From Paenirhizobium daejeonense (lineage in GTDB: Bacteria > Pseudomonadota > Alphaproteobacteria > Rhizobiales > Rhizobiaceae), in NCBI RefSeq assembly GCF_014280875.1, contig NZ_JACLAL010000002.1, positions 558,001 to 622,000 of the forward strand: a DNA stretch of 64,000 nucleotides, in the 5' to 3' direction. Position 1 is the stretch's first letter, and every line of letters begins with the position of its first letter. The notes under the pieces were generated by a model. It saw nothing but the letters and a program-made list of their open reading frames with translations, made no database searches and had not been told where the DNA came from. The translations under genes were made by a program, and so were the position numbers. Below, one piece after another: positions 9,044 through 17,421 of this stretch.

Positions 9044-10465
9044 ATGTTCGAGACCGCATTCGCCCTGAGTTTGACCCACTTCGCCAGATCACTGAGCTTT
9101 CCGGAGCGCCTTCAGCGTCGGCCGGGTCGCAATGCCGCTCTTGAACCCTGGCGTCTGCGCAACGCCAATCTCGATGCCTTTTTCTACGACGTGAAAGCGC
9201 TGACGGCGGAAGAGACCTTCTATGTCAGCGATGTGATCGCGGCCGAGGGGCTGATCATGATCGTTCCGCCGACAGGCGCCGGCATGCTGACGCTTTGCGA
9301 CACGGTCGATGAATACTTGCTTCGCGGCGGCCGAAACGTACATGCCCTCACCGTTGCCGGCGTGGGTGGTTCCGCCATCGGTGCGGCCGCCTTTGCCCGC
9401 AACGTCGCCGACGCCATCGGCGAACCCGTCGCCGCCGTCGTTTCCGGTTACGGCCTGGGCGACATCGTCAACGAGGCCGTCGGCGGTGCATTCTTCTTCG
9501 GCTGGCTCGGTCATATGCGCAACGACCTCGAAGTTCTGGACGACATGGTCGGCCGCCCTCAGCTTGGAGCCTATCAGGACCGCCACCTCCTCGAACTCAA
9601 GCCGAACGGCAGTTGCCTCGATGCGGATACGGTGAAGAGCCTGCTCGCCAATCCCGAGCTTTCCTTCCATCTGCTCGCCGGTCATTCCCGCGGCAACCGC
9701 GTCCTGTCCGAAGCCCTCTATGCCCTGAAGCTTTCTGAGCCGAAGCACCTGAGAAAGCTGGCGAGCGGCCTGCGCGTCGTCACCTTCGGCGGGCGCATTA
9801 CCATGCCTCCGGAATGCAGGAACGTCATCGACGTCATCGGCGAATTCGACTGGTTCGGGGAAATCAATTCGCGGCCTCTCATCGAGAGCGATGTCCGCGT
9901 ACCCTATGCCGGCCACTCCACCAACACTGGTTTCCCCGGTGCCCTTTCCGTCACGAAAATCCTCAAGGAGATCATCGCCCGTAGCCTGCCGGCAGTGATC
10001 GAGGAGGAAACCGCCGCCCCGGAGAAGTCGGAACCTCCTGTCGAGATAGCAAAAGCAAGGGTCGCCAAGGTGGCCAAGGCGAAACCGGAGAAGGTTGTCT
10101 CAACCGAGCCGCCAGCGGTGGCATCCGCCGAACCACTGGCTGCCGAACCGCCACCGGAAGAACCTTCGCCGCCAGCCGCAGCCATCGCTGAAGCACCGCC
10201 TTCTGAAATCACGGAGGATGTGCCGGCTCTTCCAGCCGCACCGGAAGAACCCGCACCGCTTGAAGTCATCCCAGAGATTGTAGCAACAGAGCCCAATCCA
10301 ACCGAAGAAGCCGTGATCGAGCCTGTGATCGCGGAACCGCCCGTGGCTGCAAAACCGGTAGTGCAAGCAAAGCCGGAAGTTAATGCGGAAGCCGCTCCCG
10401 CTCCGAAGCCGAAAGCCTCGCGCCCGGCAGGCAAGCGTGGCAGCCCCAAGGGTGGCCGCCGTTGA
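9044..10465 (+). CDS. Putative alpha/beta serine hydrolase with Pro/Ala/Glu-rich tail
   Basis: A 473-residue protein I do not recognise as a named family. The first ~315 residues look like a hydrolase: AGHSRGN places a nucleophile Ser at 215 in a G-x-S-x-G elbow, with candidate acid Asp269 (GEFDW) and His291 (YAGHST) in the right order and spacing. Residues ~317-473 are low-complexity, rich in Pro, Ala and Glu with alternating Lys, ending in a basic SRPAGKRGSPKGGRR. There is no signal peptide. ATG 9044 has GGGAG nearby. The tail resembles those of DNA- or granule-associated rhizobial proteins. The hydrolase assignment is inference from the triad. Confidence 0.7.
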   Translation: MFETAFALSLTHFARSLSFPERLQRRPGRNAALEPWRLRNANLDAFFYDVKALTAEETFYVSDVIAAEGLIMIVPPTGAGMLTLCDTVDEYLLRGGRNVHALTVAGVGGSAIGAAAFARNVADAIGEPVAAVVSGYGLGDIVNEAVGGAFFFGWLGHMRNDLEVLDDMVGRPQLGAYQDRHLLELKPNGSCLDADTVKSLLANPELSFHLLAGHSRGNRVLSEALYALKLSEPKHLRKLASGLRVVTFGGRITMPPECRNVIDVIGEFDWFGEINSRPLIESDVRVPYAGHSTNTGFPGALSVTKILKEIIARSLPAVIEEETAAPEKSEPPVEIAKARVAKVAKAKPEKVVSTEPPAVASAEPLAAEPPPEEPSPPAAAIAEAPPSEITEDVPALPAAPEEPAPLEVIPEIVATEPNPTEEAVIEPVIAEPPVAAKPVVQAKPEVNAEAAPAPKPKASRPAGKRGSPKGGRR

Positions 10466-10573
10466 CGCCGCACGATCACTAACCACCGCTCGATTGTTTG
10501 GCAAATGAGCGCTCCGCAGCGCCCCTTCGAAGCGTAGCGCTGCACGCCAACCCAATATGTCGGGGTAATCGCC

Positions 10574-10831
10574 TTAATCGGCGGAAGGCAGGCGCCGCAT
10601 GGTGAATTCGATGCGGTCGCCTTCCAGCTGACGCCAGCTCTCGACCTCGGTCCAGTAGGCAGCTTTCGGAAAGGCGTCGAACCATTCTCGCGCTTTCTCC
10701 CGCGCATCGTCACGCGGCAGGCAGAATGTCTCGCGCACGAAATCCGACCCGCGCCGTGCCTTGGCCTTGCGGTGGTCGGCAATGCGCTTTTTCAGGCCAT
10801 CAAGTGGCGGGGGACCGGGTATTCTCGTCAT
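10574..10831 (-). CDS. Conserved hypothetical protein, 85 residues
   Basis: A small charged protein (MTRIPGPPPLDGLKKRIADHRKAKARRGSDF...) with no membrane segment or signal. It has protein-like composition, with two Trp residues and an amphipathic middle (DDAREKAREWFDAFPKAAYW). It runs towards the hydrolase gene and diverges from hemF. I do not recognise a domain; the even residue distribution and sensible GC bias support it as a real gene. Confidence 0.6.
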   Translation of the reverse strand: MTRIPGPPPLDGLKKRIADHRKAKARRGSDFVRETFCLPRDDAREKAREWFDAFPKAAYWTEVESWRQLEGDRIEFTMRRLPSAD

Positions 10832-10998
10832 GAAAAACCTCGCTACCCCGGAAGATAATGGCCCGATCGTTCTTTTGCGAGTCGATTTTCAGGGTTTGGA
10901 TCGACTGCCTTTCTGGTCGCGCAGGAATTGACCTGCTAATCGAAATCCGGATTTTGTGACGAGTCGCCGCGCGAATGATTGCCGCGACGGGGGAACTG

Positions 10999-11913
10999 AT
11001 GGAAAGACCTGACCTGCCGAAAGGCCTGCCGAGTGATATCGGCGAGAAGATGCAGACGGCCCGCGCCTGGTTCGAGAACCTGCGCGACACGATATGCGCG
11101 TCCTTCGAACTTCTGGAACAGGAACTGACCGGACCGCTTTCCGACAGAGAGCCCGGCCGTTTCGTCGGCAAGGACTGGCTTCGCGATGAAGGCGCCGGCG
11201 GCGGCGGGCGCATGTCGATGATGGAAGGCCGGGTCTTTGAGAAGGTTGGGGTACACACCTCGACCGTCTACGGCGAATTTTCCCCCGAGTTCCGCAAGAC
11301 CATGCCGGGCGCCGAGGAAGACCCGCGTTTCTGGGCTTCGGGCATTTCGCTGATTGCGCATCCGGTCAATCCGAATGTGCCGGCCGTGCATATGAACACC
11401 CGCATGGTGGTCACCACCAGCCAGTGGTTTGGTGGCGGAGCCGACCTGACACCCGTTCTTGACATGCGCCGCACGCAGGAAGATCCCGACAGCCGCCTCT
11501 TCCACCGCGCCATGGAAATCACCTGCGGACGCCACAGCGCCGTCGCCGATTATGCAGCCTACAAGAACTGGTGCGACGAATATTTCTTCCTGAAGCATCG
11601 CAACGAGCCGCGCGGCATCGGCGGCATCTTCTTCGACTGGCTGCATTCGCCGGAAGAGCGTGGCGGCTGGGCGGCCGACTTCGCCTTCGTTCAGGACGTT
11701 GGCAAGGCCTTCAACCTCGTCTATCCGAAGATCGTGCGCAGCAACTTCAACCAGCCCTGGACCGAGGAAGAACGCGACGAGCAACTGGTGCGCCGCGGGC
11801 GCTATGTGGAGTTCAACCTGCTCTACGACCGCGGCACCATCTTTGGCCTAAAGACGGGCGGCAACGTCGATTCGATCCTCTCCTCCATGCCGCCTGTCGT
11901 GCGCTGGCCTTAA
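10999..11913 (+). CDS. hemF: Oxygen-dependent coproporphyrinogen-III oxidase
   Basis: A 304-residue enzyme of normal HemF length. It oxidatively decarboxylates coproporphyrinogen III to protoporphyrinogen IX in haem synthesis and is cytoplasmic. Diagnostic stretches are [20 protein letters not shown], the substrate-binding region around [14 protein letters not shown], and [18 protein letters not shown] near the C-terminus. ATG 10999 has GGGGGA just upstream; an in-frame ATG at 10975 lacks a ribosome site. The enzyme needs O2, which fits an aerobic organism. Confidence 0.95.
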   Translation: MERPDLPKGLPSDIGEKMQTARAWFENLRDTICASFELLEQELTGPLSDREPGRFVGKDWLRDEGAGGGGRMSMMEGRVFEKVGVHTSTVYGEFSPEFRKTMPGAEEDPRFWASGISLIAHPVNPNVPAVHMNTRMVVTTSQWFGGGADLTPVLDMRRTQEDPDSRLFHRAMEITCGRHSAVADYAAYKNWCDEYFFLKHRNEPRGIGGIFFDWLHSPEERGGWAADFAFVQDVGKAFNLVYPKIVRSNFNQPWTEEERDEQLVRRGRYVEFNLLYDRGTIFGLKTGGNVDSILSSMPPVVRWP

Positions 11914-12091
11914 AGCGCCGGCCATTTTTGCCTGAAAGCCGCACAATTGGTACCGTTTTGAGCCATCGGCAAAACCTCGGTTTGCCAATCATCAAGACGA
12001 TCGCGGAATTGTGACCCACGACATCAAATTACATTTGGAATTGTAACATCAGGTGTTATCGTCTTCTCGGTTCTTAAGGAGGAGAATTGCT

Positions 12092-12364
12092 ATGCCTGAT
12101 GCAAAAAGCGTTTCAGTCCCCCCGCATGCAGCAACCGACCGCGCACTGGAAGCGCGGGAATTGATTGATCGACTGGCCGAAGAGCTCCGCGCTTCGAGCG
12201 ATGTCGATCTGCCTCACGCCTACTTCGTGGAACAGGTCAAACTCGGCCTGGCGAGCCGCGAACTGACAGATGTCAAAGCAGCCAACGATATCGAAGGTTA
12301 CACGCGCCCGCCCCACAACCGGGTGGCCGCATCCGTCTTCAATTGCTGGGCAATGCCGGAATAG
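12092..12364 (+). CDS. Small hypothetical protein, 90 residues
   Basis: ATG 12092 follows a near-perfect AAGGAGGAG ribosome site. The product is acidic-helical in the middle (ALEARELIDRLAEELRASSDVDLPHAYFVEQVKLGLASRE, shown in part) with no membrane segment or signal peptide. I do not recognise a family. The gap before it (11914-12091) holds AT-rich sequence that may carry its promoter. Confidence 0.65.
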   Translation: MPDAKSVSVPPHAATDRALEARELIDRLAEELRASSDVDLPHAYFVEQVKLGLASRELTDVKAANDIEGYTRPPHNRVAASVFNCWAMPE

Positions 12365-12382
12365 GCTCCCGTATCACTTCTC

Positions 12383-12429
12383 AAAAAAAGGGGCGAAGCC
12401 CCCGTTATCCTGCACCGCTTCGGCGGTGC
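12383..12429. terminator. Two adjacent hairpins, candidate terminator region
   Basis: The first, GGGGC/GCCCC with a GAA loop (12390-12402), has a run of T on its minus-strand side only. The second, GCACCGC/GCGGTGC with a TTCG tetraloop (12412-12429), is very stable but has no T-run. They lie between two plus-strand small genes, so termination of the first gene is plausible but the polarity is poor. Confidence 0.4.
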
Positions 12430-12508
12430 GGGGGAGGGTAGAATTGGGAATTTCCGAATAACGTGATATGCTCCCTGAGGTTGAACCCAGTCGAAGAGGA
12501 GATGTGTT

Positions 12509-12694
12509 ATGAAACAGTTTGAATGCGGTTCACTGGTTCCGGGTTGCGCTTGGCACACTCGCGCCAAGGAGGAGGCGGAGGTGGTTCATCGTGCTGTAGA
12601 GCACATGCGCACCGCGCATGGCGAAACGGTCATCCGCGAAAACATGGTCGACAATATCAAGGCCCGCATTACTGACGAAGCCGACGCGGCTTGA
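12509..12694 (+). CDS. DUF1059 domain-containing small protein
   Basis: A 61-residue protein opening MKQFECGSLVPGCAWHTRAK, the conserved start of DUF1059 proteins, with two Cys and a His that could bind metal. The rest is one amphipathic helix ending MVDNIKARITDEADAA. ATG 12509 has GAGGAG upstream. The function of the family is unknown; length and start match its usual members. Confidence 0.85.
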   Translation: MKQFECGSLVPGCAWHTRAKEEAEVVHRAVEHMRTAHGETVIRENMVDNIKARITDEADAA

Positions 12695-12790
12695 TCTGAA
12701 GAAACCACAAAAACAAGTCTTTTCGGCAGCTTGGCGTCCAAAACTGAATCAGAAAACGATACACCTGAATCGGTTTGTCAACGACTTGCG

Positions 12791-14047
12791 TCAGGACTTG
12801 AGGATCTCTGGAAGCCGGGCGAGAAGCTTCGCCCGGTCCATGGAGAAACTGGACGATATCCATTCATCCTCGAGCTTGCGCAACGCCTCGCCGACTTTCG
12901 GGCCGGCATCTGCACCCGCAGCAATTACATCACTGCCGCCGAGCGGAAAGCGTGGACGCTCGTATTTCTGTGCCCTGTCAAGCAAGACAGAAAGCCGCCC
13001 TGCCCGCGCCATGGCTTTTGGATTGCCTTCGGCGCCGGCCCTAGCGCCAGCCAGCTCCAGCTTTATGACGGCGATAATCCCCTCCGTGCCGAAGCGGTAG
13101 AGATCGCGGGTGAAGACTGCGTCCGTCACGGCTTCAGCAGGCTTCGGCGCAAGCGCGAAACGTTCCAGATAGACCGCCTCCGCCCTAGACAGACGCAGCC
13201 GCTCGGAAAGCCCCGCGAGGCGCTGGACGTCCTTGGGCACTATCGAGGCAAGCCGCAGCAGCGGCTCCGGCGTCCACCCGAACGCACGCTCCGCCGCAAT
13301 CAGACCCGGGATCGCATCGATGCCCCACTTCTCTGTCTCGGGAAGAATTTCCGTGAGCACACCGGACTGACGCATCCAGAGAAGCGCCCGGCCGGGATCG
13401 GCTGCGGTCAACAGTTTCTTCATCTCGGACCATACCCGCTCGGCAGAGAGGGTCTTCAGTTGGTCCTTCGCCCGAGCGCAGGCTTTCAGCCCCGCCGCAT
13501 CCGGCCGTCCACCGCCATAATGGGCGAAGAACCGGAAGAACCGCAGAACCCGGAGATAGTCCTCGGCAATCCGCGTATCCGCATCGCCGATGAAGCGCAC
13601 GGTCTTTGTCTCGATGTCCGCAAGACCGCCGATAAGGTCAATCACCTCACCCCGTACATCGACATAAAGCGCATTGATCGTCAGGTCGCGACGTTCGGCA
13701 TCCACCTGCCAGTCGGTCCCGAAAGCGACCTGCGCACGCCGCCCGTCGGTCTCCACATCGCGCCGGAGCGTCGTCACCTCGAAACCCACGCCATCGATCA
13801 CCAGCGTCACCGTGCCGTGCTCGATGCCGGTCGGAACCGCCTTGATACCGGCCGCGTTCGCACGCTCGACGACGACCTCGGGCAGCAGCGTCGTGGCAAG
13901 ATCGACATCGCCGACCGGTACGCCCATCAGACTGTTGCGCACCGCGCCACCGACCACCCGGACCTCGCCGCCATCGGCATTGAGCAGCGCGAAAAGCCTT
14001 GTCAGCGCAGGATCGCGGAACCAGGCTTCCGACGAGAGATTGGTCAT
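12791..14047 (-). CDS. cca: CCA tRNA nucleotidyltransferase / poly(A) polymerase family
   Basis: A 418-residue class II nucleotidyltransferase. The head domain has VVGGAVRNSLMGVPVGDVDL, whose GG and D-x-D form the active site, then RRDLTINALY and GDADTRIAEDYLRVLRFFRF in the neck. It adds or repairs the 3' CCA of tRNA. It is the last gene of an operon with the NUDIX and DUF1285 genes; its ATG overlaps the NUDIX stop by four bases. The gene order DUF1285-NUDIX-cca is common in Rhizobiaceae. Confidence 0.93.
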   Translation of the reverse strand: MTNLSSEAWFRDPALTRLFALLNADGGEVRVVGGAVRNSLMGVPVGDVDLATTLLPEVVVERANAAGIKAVPTGIEHGTVTLVIDGVGFEVTTLRRDVETDGRRAQVAFGTDWQVDAERRDLTINALYVDVRGEVIDLIGGLADIETKTVRFIGDADTRIAEDYLRVLRFFRFFAHYGGGRPDAAGLKACARAKDQLKTLSAERVWSEMKKLLTAADPGRALLWMRQSGVLTEILPETEKWGIDAIPGLIAAERAFGWTPEPLLRLASIVPKDVQRLAGLSERLRLSRAEAVYLERFALAPKPAEAVTDAVFTRDLYRFGTEGIIAVIKLELAGARAGAEGNPKAMARAGRLSVLLDRAQKYERPRFPLGGSDVIAAGADAGPKVGEALRKLEDEWISSSFSMDRAKLLARLPEILKS

Positions 14048-14694
14048 GCATAAAGCCTTTCATAAAGCGTCCGGATAATGCCGGCAGTAATGCCCCAGAT
14101 GTAGCGCTCGCCATAGGGCATCACATAGAAATGCCTGACGATCCCCTGCCAGGCCTTACTGTCGCGCAGGTGGTTGGCGGGATCCATAAGGAACGAAAGA
14201 GGCACCTCGAAGACCTCTTCCACCTCGGCCGGATTGGGCGTGATGGTGAAGCCGCGCTGGACAACGGAAAGAACGGGAATGATGCGAAAACCGGTTCCCG
14301 AGAGATATTGCGGCAGCCGCCCGACCGTTTCGACGAAGGAAGGCTCAAGCCCGATCTCCTCCTCCGCCTCGCGAAGCGCCGCGATCTCGGGCGATTTGTC
14401 ATCCTCGTCGATCCCGCCACCCGGAAAGGCGATCTGTCCGGCATGCTTGCGCAGCCTGGTCGTCCGCTGGGTCAGGATGATCTTGGCGCCGTCCGGATCG
14501 TCCACAACGGGCACGAGCACGGCGGCATCCTTGAGCTTGAGCCCCTCGTTTTCCAGAACGGTCTGCGGATTGAGGAGATGGTCGCCATGGTCGCGCCATG
14601 CATGTTCGATCGGCGCGCCGATCTGGTTCAGGGCACGTTGCCTGAAATCCTGCGCGCTAAAGAGCGCCGAAGTCTCCGAAGTGCCAACGATCAT
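14044..14694 (-). CDS. NUDIX hydrolase, CoA pyrophosphatase type
   Basis: A 216-residue protein with a full NUDIX box, GGGIDEDDKSPEIAALREAE followed by EEIGL, at about residues 92-116. Just ahead is LTQRTTRLRKHAGQIAFPGG; the R-x-H-x-G-Q-I-x-F-P-G pattern marks the CoA pyrophosphatase (NudL/YeaB) group, which splits CoA and its derivatives. It overlaps cca at its end and the DUF1285 gene at its start by four bases each, so the three are one translation-coupled operon. Confidence 0.88.
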   Translation of the reverse strand: MIVGTSETSALFSAQDFRQRALNQIGAPIEHAWRDHGDHLLNPQTVLENEGLKLKDAAVLVPVVDDPDGAKIILTQRTTRLRKHAGQIAFPGGGIDEDDKSPEIAALREAEEEIGLEPSFVETVGRLPQYLSGTGFRIIPVLSVVQRGFTITPNPAEVEEVFEVPLSFLMDPANHLRDSKAWQGIVRHFYVMPYGERYIWGITAGIIRTLYERLYA

Positions 14695-15314
14695 TGCGAA
14701 AGCCGCTCCAGCTCTTCGGCCGGCATGACCGGAAAAACCGCACCATCGGAGCGAAGGCAGAACATATCCCGACCCTCGACCGACAAGACCTCGCCAAGCT
14801 CGACGAGATCGTACATCACGGCCCGCGAAACCAACGCCTCAAGCCGGCCCCGCACATGCAGATAGGGCTTCAATTCCTGATTTTCACCAGCGATGATGAA
14901 ACGCAGCGGATGCGCCGCACCCGCCTCGACCACATCTCCGACATTGGTGCGAAAAACCAGCACCGGTTCGTCGTCACGTATATCCACGCTCATCTCGACG
15001 GCGACGAAAGGTGCGTCCTCGACCCGGATCCCCACCTTTTCCACCGGTGTGACGAGATAGGTTTTCCCATCCTCATCCTTGCGAAGGACGGTCGAGAAAA
15101 GCCGCACCAGCGGCGCGCGTCCGATCGGCGTCCCCATGTAGAACCATGTTCCGTCGGCCCGGATCTCCATGTCGATATCGCCACAAAACGGCGGTTCCCA
15201 GCGCTCGACGGGCGGGAGCCCGTTCTTGCCCCCGGCGGTCTGCTCGCCGGCACGGGCGATCAACGCGGCGAGCCCTGCCGCATCCGTCGTCGCTTTCAGC
15301 GTGTCGCCTGCCAT
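14691..15314 (-). CDS. DUF1285 domain-containing protein
   Basis: A 207-residue soluble protein matching DUF1285 in length and in the stretches PPVERWEPPFCGDIDMEIRA and WFYMGTPIGRAPLVRLFSTV. The family's role is not established; it is usually the first gene before a NUDIX CoA pyrophosphatase and cca, as here. The promoter should lie in the 156-base gap before the divergent MoxR gene. Confidence 0.88.
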   Translation of the reverse strand: MAGDTLKATTDAAGLAALIARAGEQTAGGKNGLPPVERWEPPFCGDIDMEIRADGTWFYMGTPIGRAPLVRLFSTVLRKDEDGKTYLVTPVEKVGIRVEDAPFVAVEMSVDIRDDEPVLVFRTNVGDVVEAGAAHPLRFIIAGENQELKPYLHVRGRLEALVSRAVMYDLVELGEVLSVEGRDMFCLRSDGAVFPVMPAEELERLSQ

Positions 15315-15470
15315 CTTTGCGTCCCGGTTTACCTCTAATCCATTACAGTCACGAGATAGTCATTTGAATCGCGCTTGTCAGCCGCCCGTTCGGGAATAAG
15401 TTAGTTCTAAAAATGGCGGTTGCGTATGAGGCGCGATTCGTCTCAATGGCCGCATGAGATGGAGAAGACC

Positions 15471-16484
15471 ATGGGAATGATGCCTGTGCCCGAAGCCCCC
15501 CTCGATGAAAAGGCCATCATTGCAGCCGCTGAAAAGGCGCTGGCTGATATTGCCACCATTCGCGGCGAAGTCTCCAAGGTCATCTTCGGCCAGGAAAAGG
15601 TGGTCGAGAACACGCTTCTGGCCATCCTGTCGGGTGGCCATGCGCTGCTGGTCGGGGTTCCGGGCCTCGCCAAGACCAAGCTCGTCACCACCCTCGGCAC
15701 CGTTCTGGGGCTCGACGCCAACCGCATCCAGTTCACGCCGGACCTGATGCCATCCGATATCCTCGGCACCGAGGTGATGGACCAGGGCGAAAACGGCCGG
15801 CGCTCCTTCCGCTTCGTCAAGGGACCGGTCTTCGCCCAGCTTCTGATGGCCGACGAAATCAACCGAGCCAGCCCGCGCACCCAGTCGGCGCTTCTGCAGT
15901 CCATGCAGGAGTACCACGTCACCATCGCCGGGCAGGCCTATAACCTTCCCTCCCCGTTCCATGTGCTCGCCACGCAGAACCCGCTGGAACAGGAGGGCAC
16001 CTATCCGCTACCGGAAGCCCAGCTCGACCGCTTCCTGCTGCAGGTCGATGTCGGTTATCCGGGGCTTGCCGCCGAACGCCAGATCCTGCTCGAAACCACC
16101 GGCCTTTCCGAAGCGCGGGCAACCAGCGTCGTAACGGCCGAACGGCTGATCGAGATCCAGAAGCTCATCCGCCAGATGCCGGTTTCCGAAGGCGTTGTGG
16201 ATGCGATCCTGTCGCTTGTCCGCTCCGCCCGCCCCGGTCAGGGAAATGCGGAAACCGACAAGAACGTCGCCTGGGGTCCCGGCCCGCGCGCCGGTCAGGC
16301 GCTGATGCTCTGCGCCCGTGCCCGCGCGCTCTACGAGGGTCGCCTCGCGCCGTCGCTCGATGACGTTTACGCGCTAGCCGAACCGGTCCTCGAACACCGC
16401 ATGGCGCTCGCATTCTCGGCCCGCGCGGAAGGCATGTCGGTGCGCGATGTCATCGCTGGCCTCGTCAGCCGTGCTCGCGGCTGA
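15471..16484 (+). CDS. MoxR-family AAA+ ATPase
   Basis: A 337-residue MoxR ATPase. Walker A is GVPGLAKT, Walker B LLMADEINRASPRTQSALL, sensor 1 in VLATQNPLEQEGTYPLPEAQ and the arginine-finger region follows in LDRFLLQVDVGYP. MoxR proteins act as chaperones that help mature or activate partner complexes, typically with DUF58 and VWA-type proteins encoded next door, as here. ATG 15471 has GGAGAAG upstream; earlier in-frame ATGs lack one. First gene of a four-gene operon to 22293. Confidence 0.93.
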   Translation: MGMMPVPEAPLDEKAIIAAAEKALADIATIRGEVSKVIFGQEKVVENTLLAILSGGHALLVGVPGLAKTKLVTTLGTVLGLDANRIQFTPDLMPSDILGTEVMDQGENGRRSFRFVKGPVFAQLLMADEINRASPRTQSALLQSMQEYHVTIAGQAYNLPSPFHVLATQNPLEQEGTYPLPEAQLDRFLLQVDVGYPGLAAERQILLETTGLSEARATSVVTAERLIEIQKLIRQMPVSEGVVDAILSLVRSARPGQGNAETDKNVAWGPGPRAGQALMLCARARALYEGRLAPSLDDVYALAEPVLEHRMALAFSARAEGMSVRDVIAGLVSRARG

Positions 16485-16500
16485 GAAAGGCTAGGGGCTC

Positions 16501-17421
16501 GTGGCAAGCATTGGCCAGATCGTCGAGCAGACCCCGAGCAGCGATGCGTTGAGCCGCGCCCGTCAGCGCGCAGCCCTCGTGCCCGATTGCATGGTCGAGG
16601 CCCGCCGCATCGCCAACACCGTGATCGCCGGCTGGCATGGTCGCCGGAAGCGCGGCATCGGGGAAAACTTCTGGCAGTTTCGCCCCTATTCGGAAGGCGA
16701 GAGCTTCACCCGAATCGACTGGCGGCGCTCCGCTCGCGACGACCACACCTATATCCGCGACCACGAATGGCAGGCAGCTCATACGATCTGGCTGTGGGCC
16801 GACATGTCGCCCTCGATGATGTACAAGTCGACGCTTGCTTCCGTTTCGAAGGAAAGCCGCGCGCTGGTGCTGATGCTGGCGCTTGCCGAAATCCTTGCCC
16901 GGTCAGGCGAGCGCATCGGTTGCCCTGGCGTCATGGAGCCGGTTTCCGCCCGCAACGCCGCCGAACGGCTCGCCGCAGCGCTCATTCATGCGCCGGCGAC
17001 CAGCGGCCTGCCGGATACCGGCATGATCCGCGGCATGAGCGATATCGTTCTGATCGGCGACTTCCTCGATGACGCCGACCGCATCATGGATCGTATCGGC
17101 CCGCTTGCCCGTCGCGGCCTGCGTGGCCACGTGGTCGAGATCGCAGACCCGGCAGAGGAAAGCTTCCCCTATACCGGCCGCACCGAGTTCACCGACCCTG
17201 AAACCGGCGAAAAGCTGACATCCGGACGTGCCGAGAGCCTGCGCGAAGATTACCGCCGCGCCTATCTCGCCCGCCGCGACAATCTCGGCGAAGCGCTGCG
17301 TCGATTGGGTTGGAGCTTCGTGCCCCACCGCACCGACCGCCTGGCCTCCGAGGCACTGGTCGCCGTTCACATGTATCTCTCGGGCACGCCGCCACGCGTG
17401 AGTAGGAGCAATGCCTCATGA
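16501..17421 (+). CDS. DUF58 domain-containing protein
   Basis: A 306-residue protein starting at GTG 16501, 16 bases after the MoxR stop. It carries the DUF58 core FRPYSEGESFTRIDWRRSAR followed by DDHTYIRDHEW, then a VWA-like second half (WLWADMSPSM and DIVLIGDFLDDADRI). DUF58 proteins are the usual substrate or partner of MoxR ATPases. Its stop overlaps the start of the next gene by four bases. Confidence 0.9.
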   Translation: MASIGQIVEQTPSSDALSRARQRAALVPDCMVEARRIANTVIAGWHGRRKRGIGENFWQFRPYSEGESFTRIDWRRSARDDHTYIRDHEWQAAHTIWLWADMSPSMMYKSTLASVSKESRALVLMLALAEILARSGERIGCPGVMEPVSARNAAERLAAALIHAPATSGLPDTGMIRGMSDIVLIGDFLDDADRIMDRIGPLARRGLRGHVVEIADPAEESFPYTGRTEFTDPETGEKLTSGRAESLREDYRRAYLARRDNLGEALRRLGWSFVPHRTDRLASEALVAVHMYLSGTPPRVSRSNAS

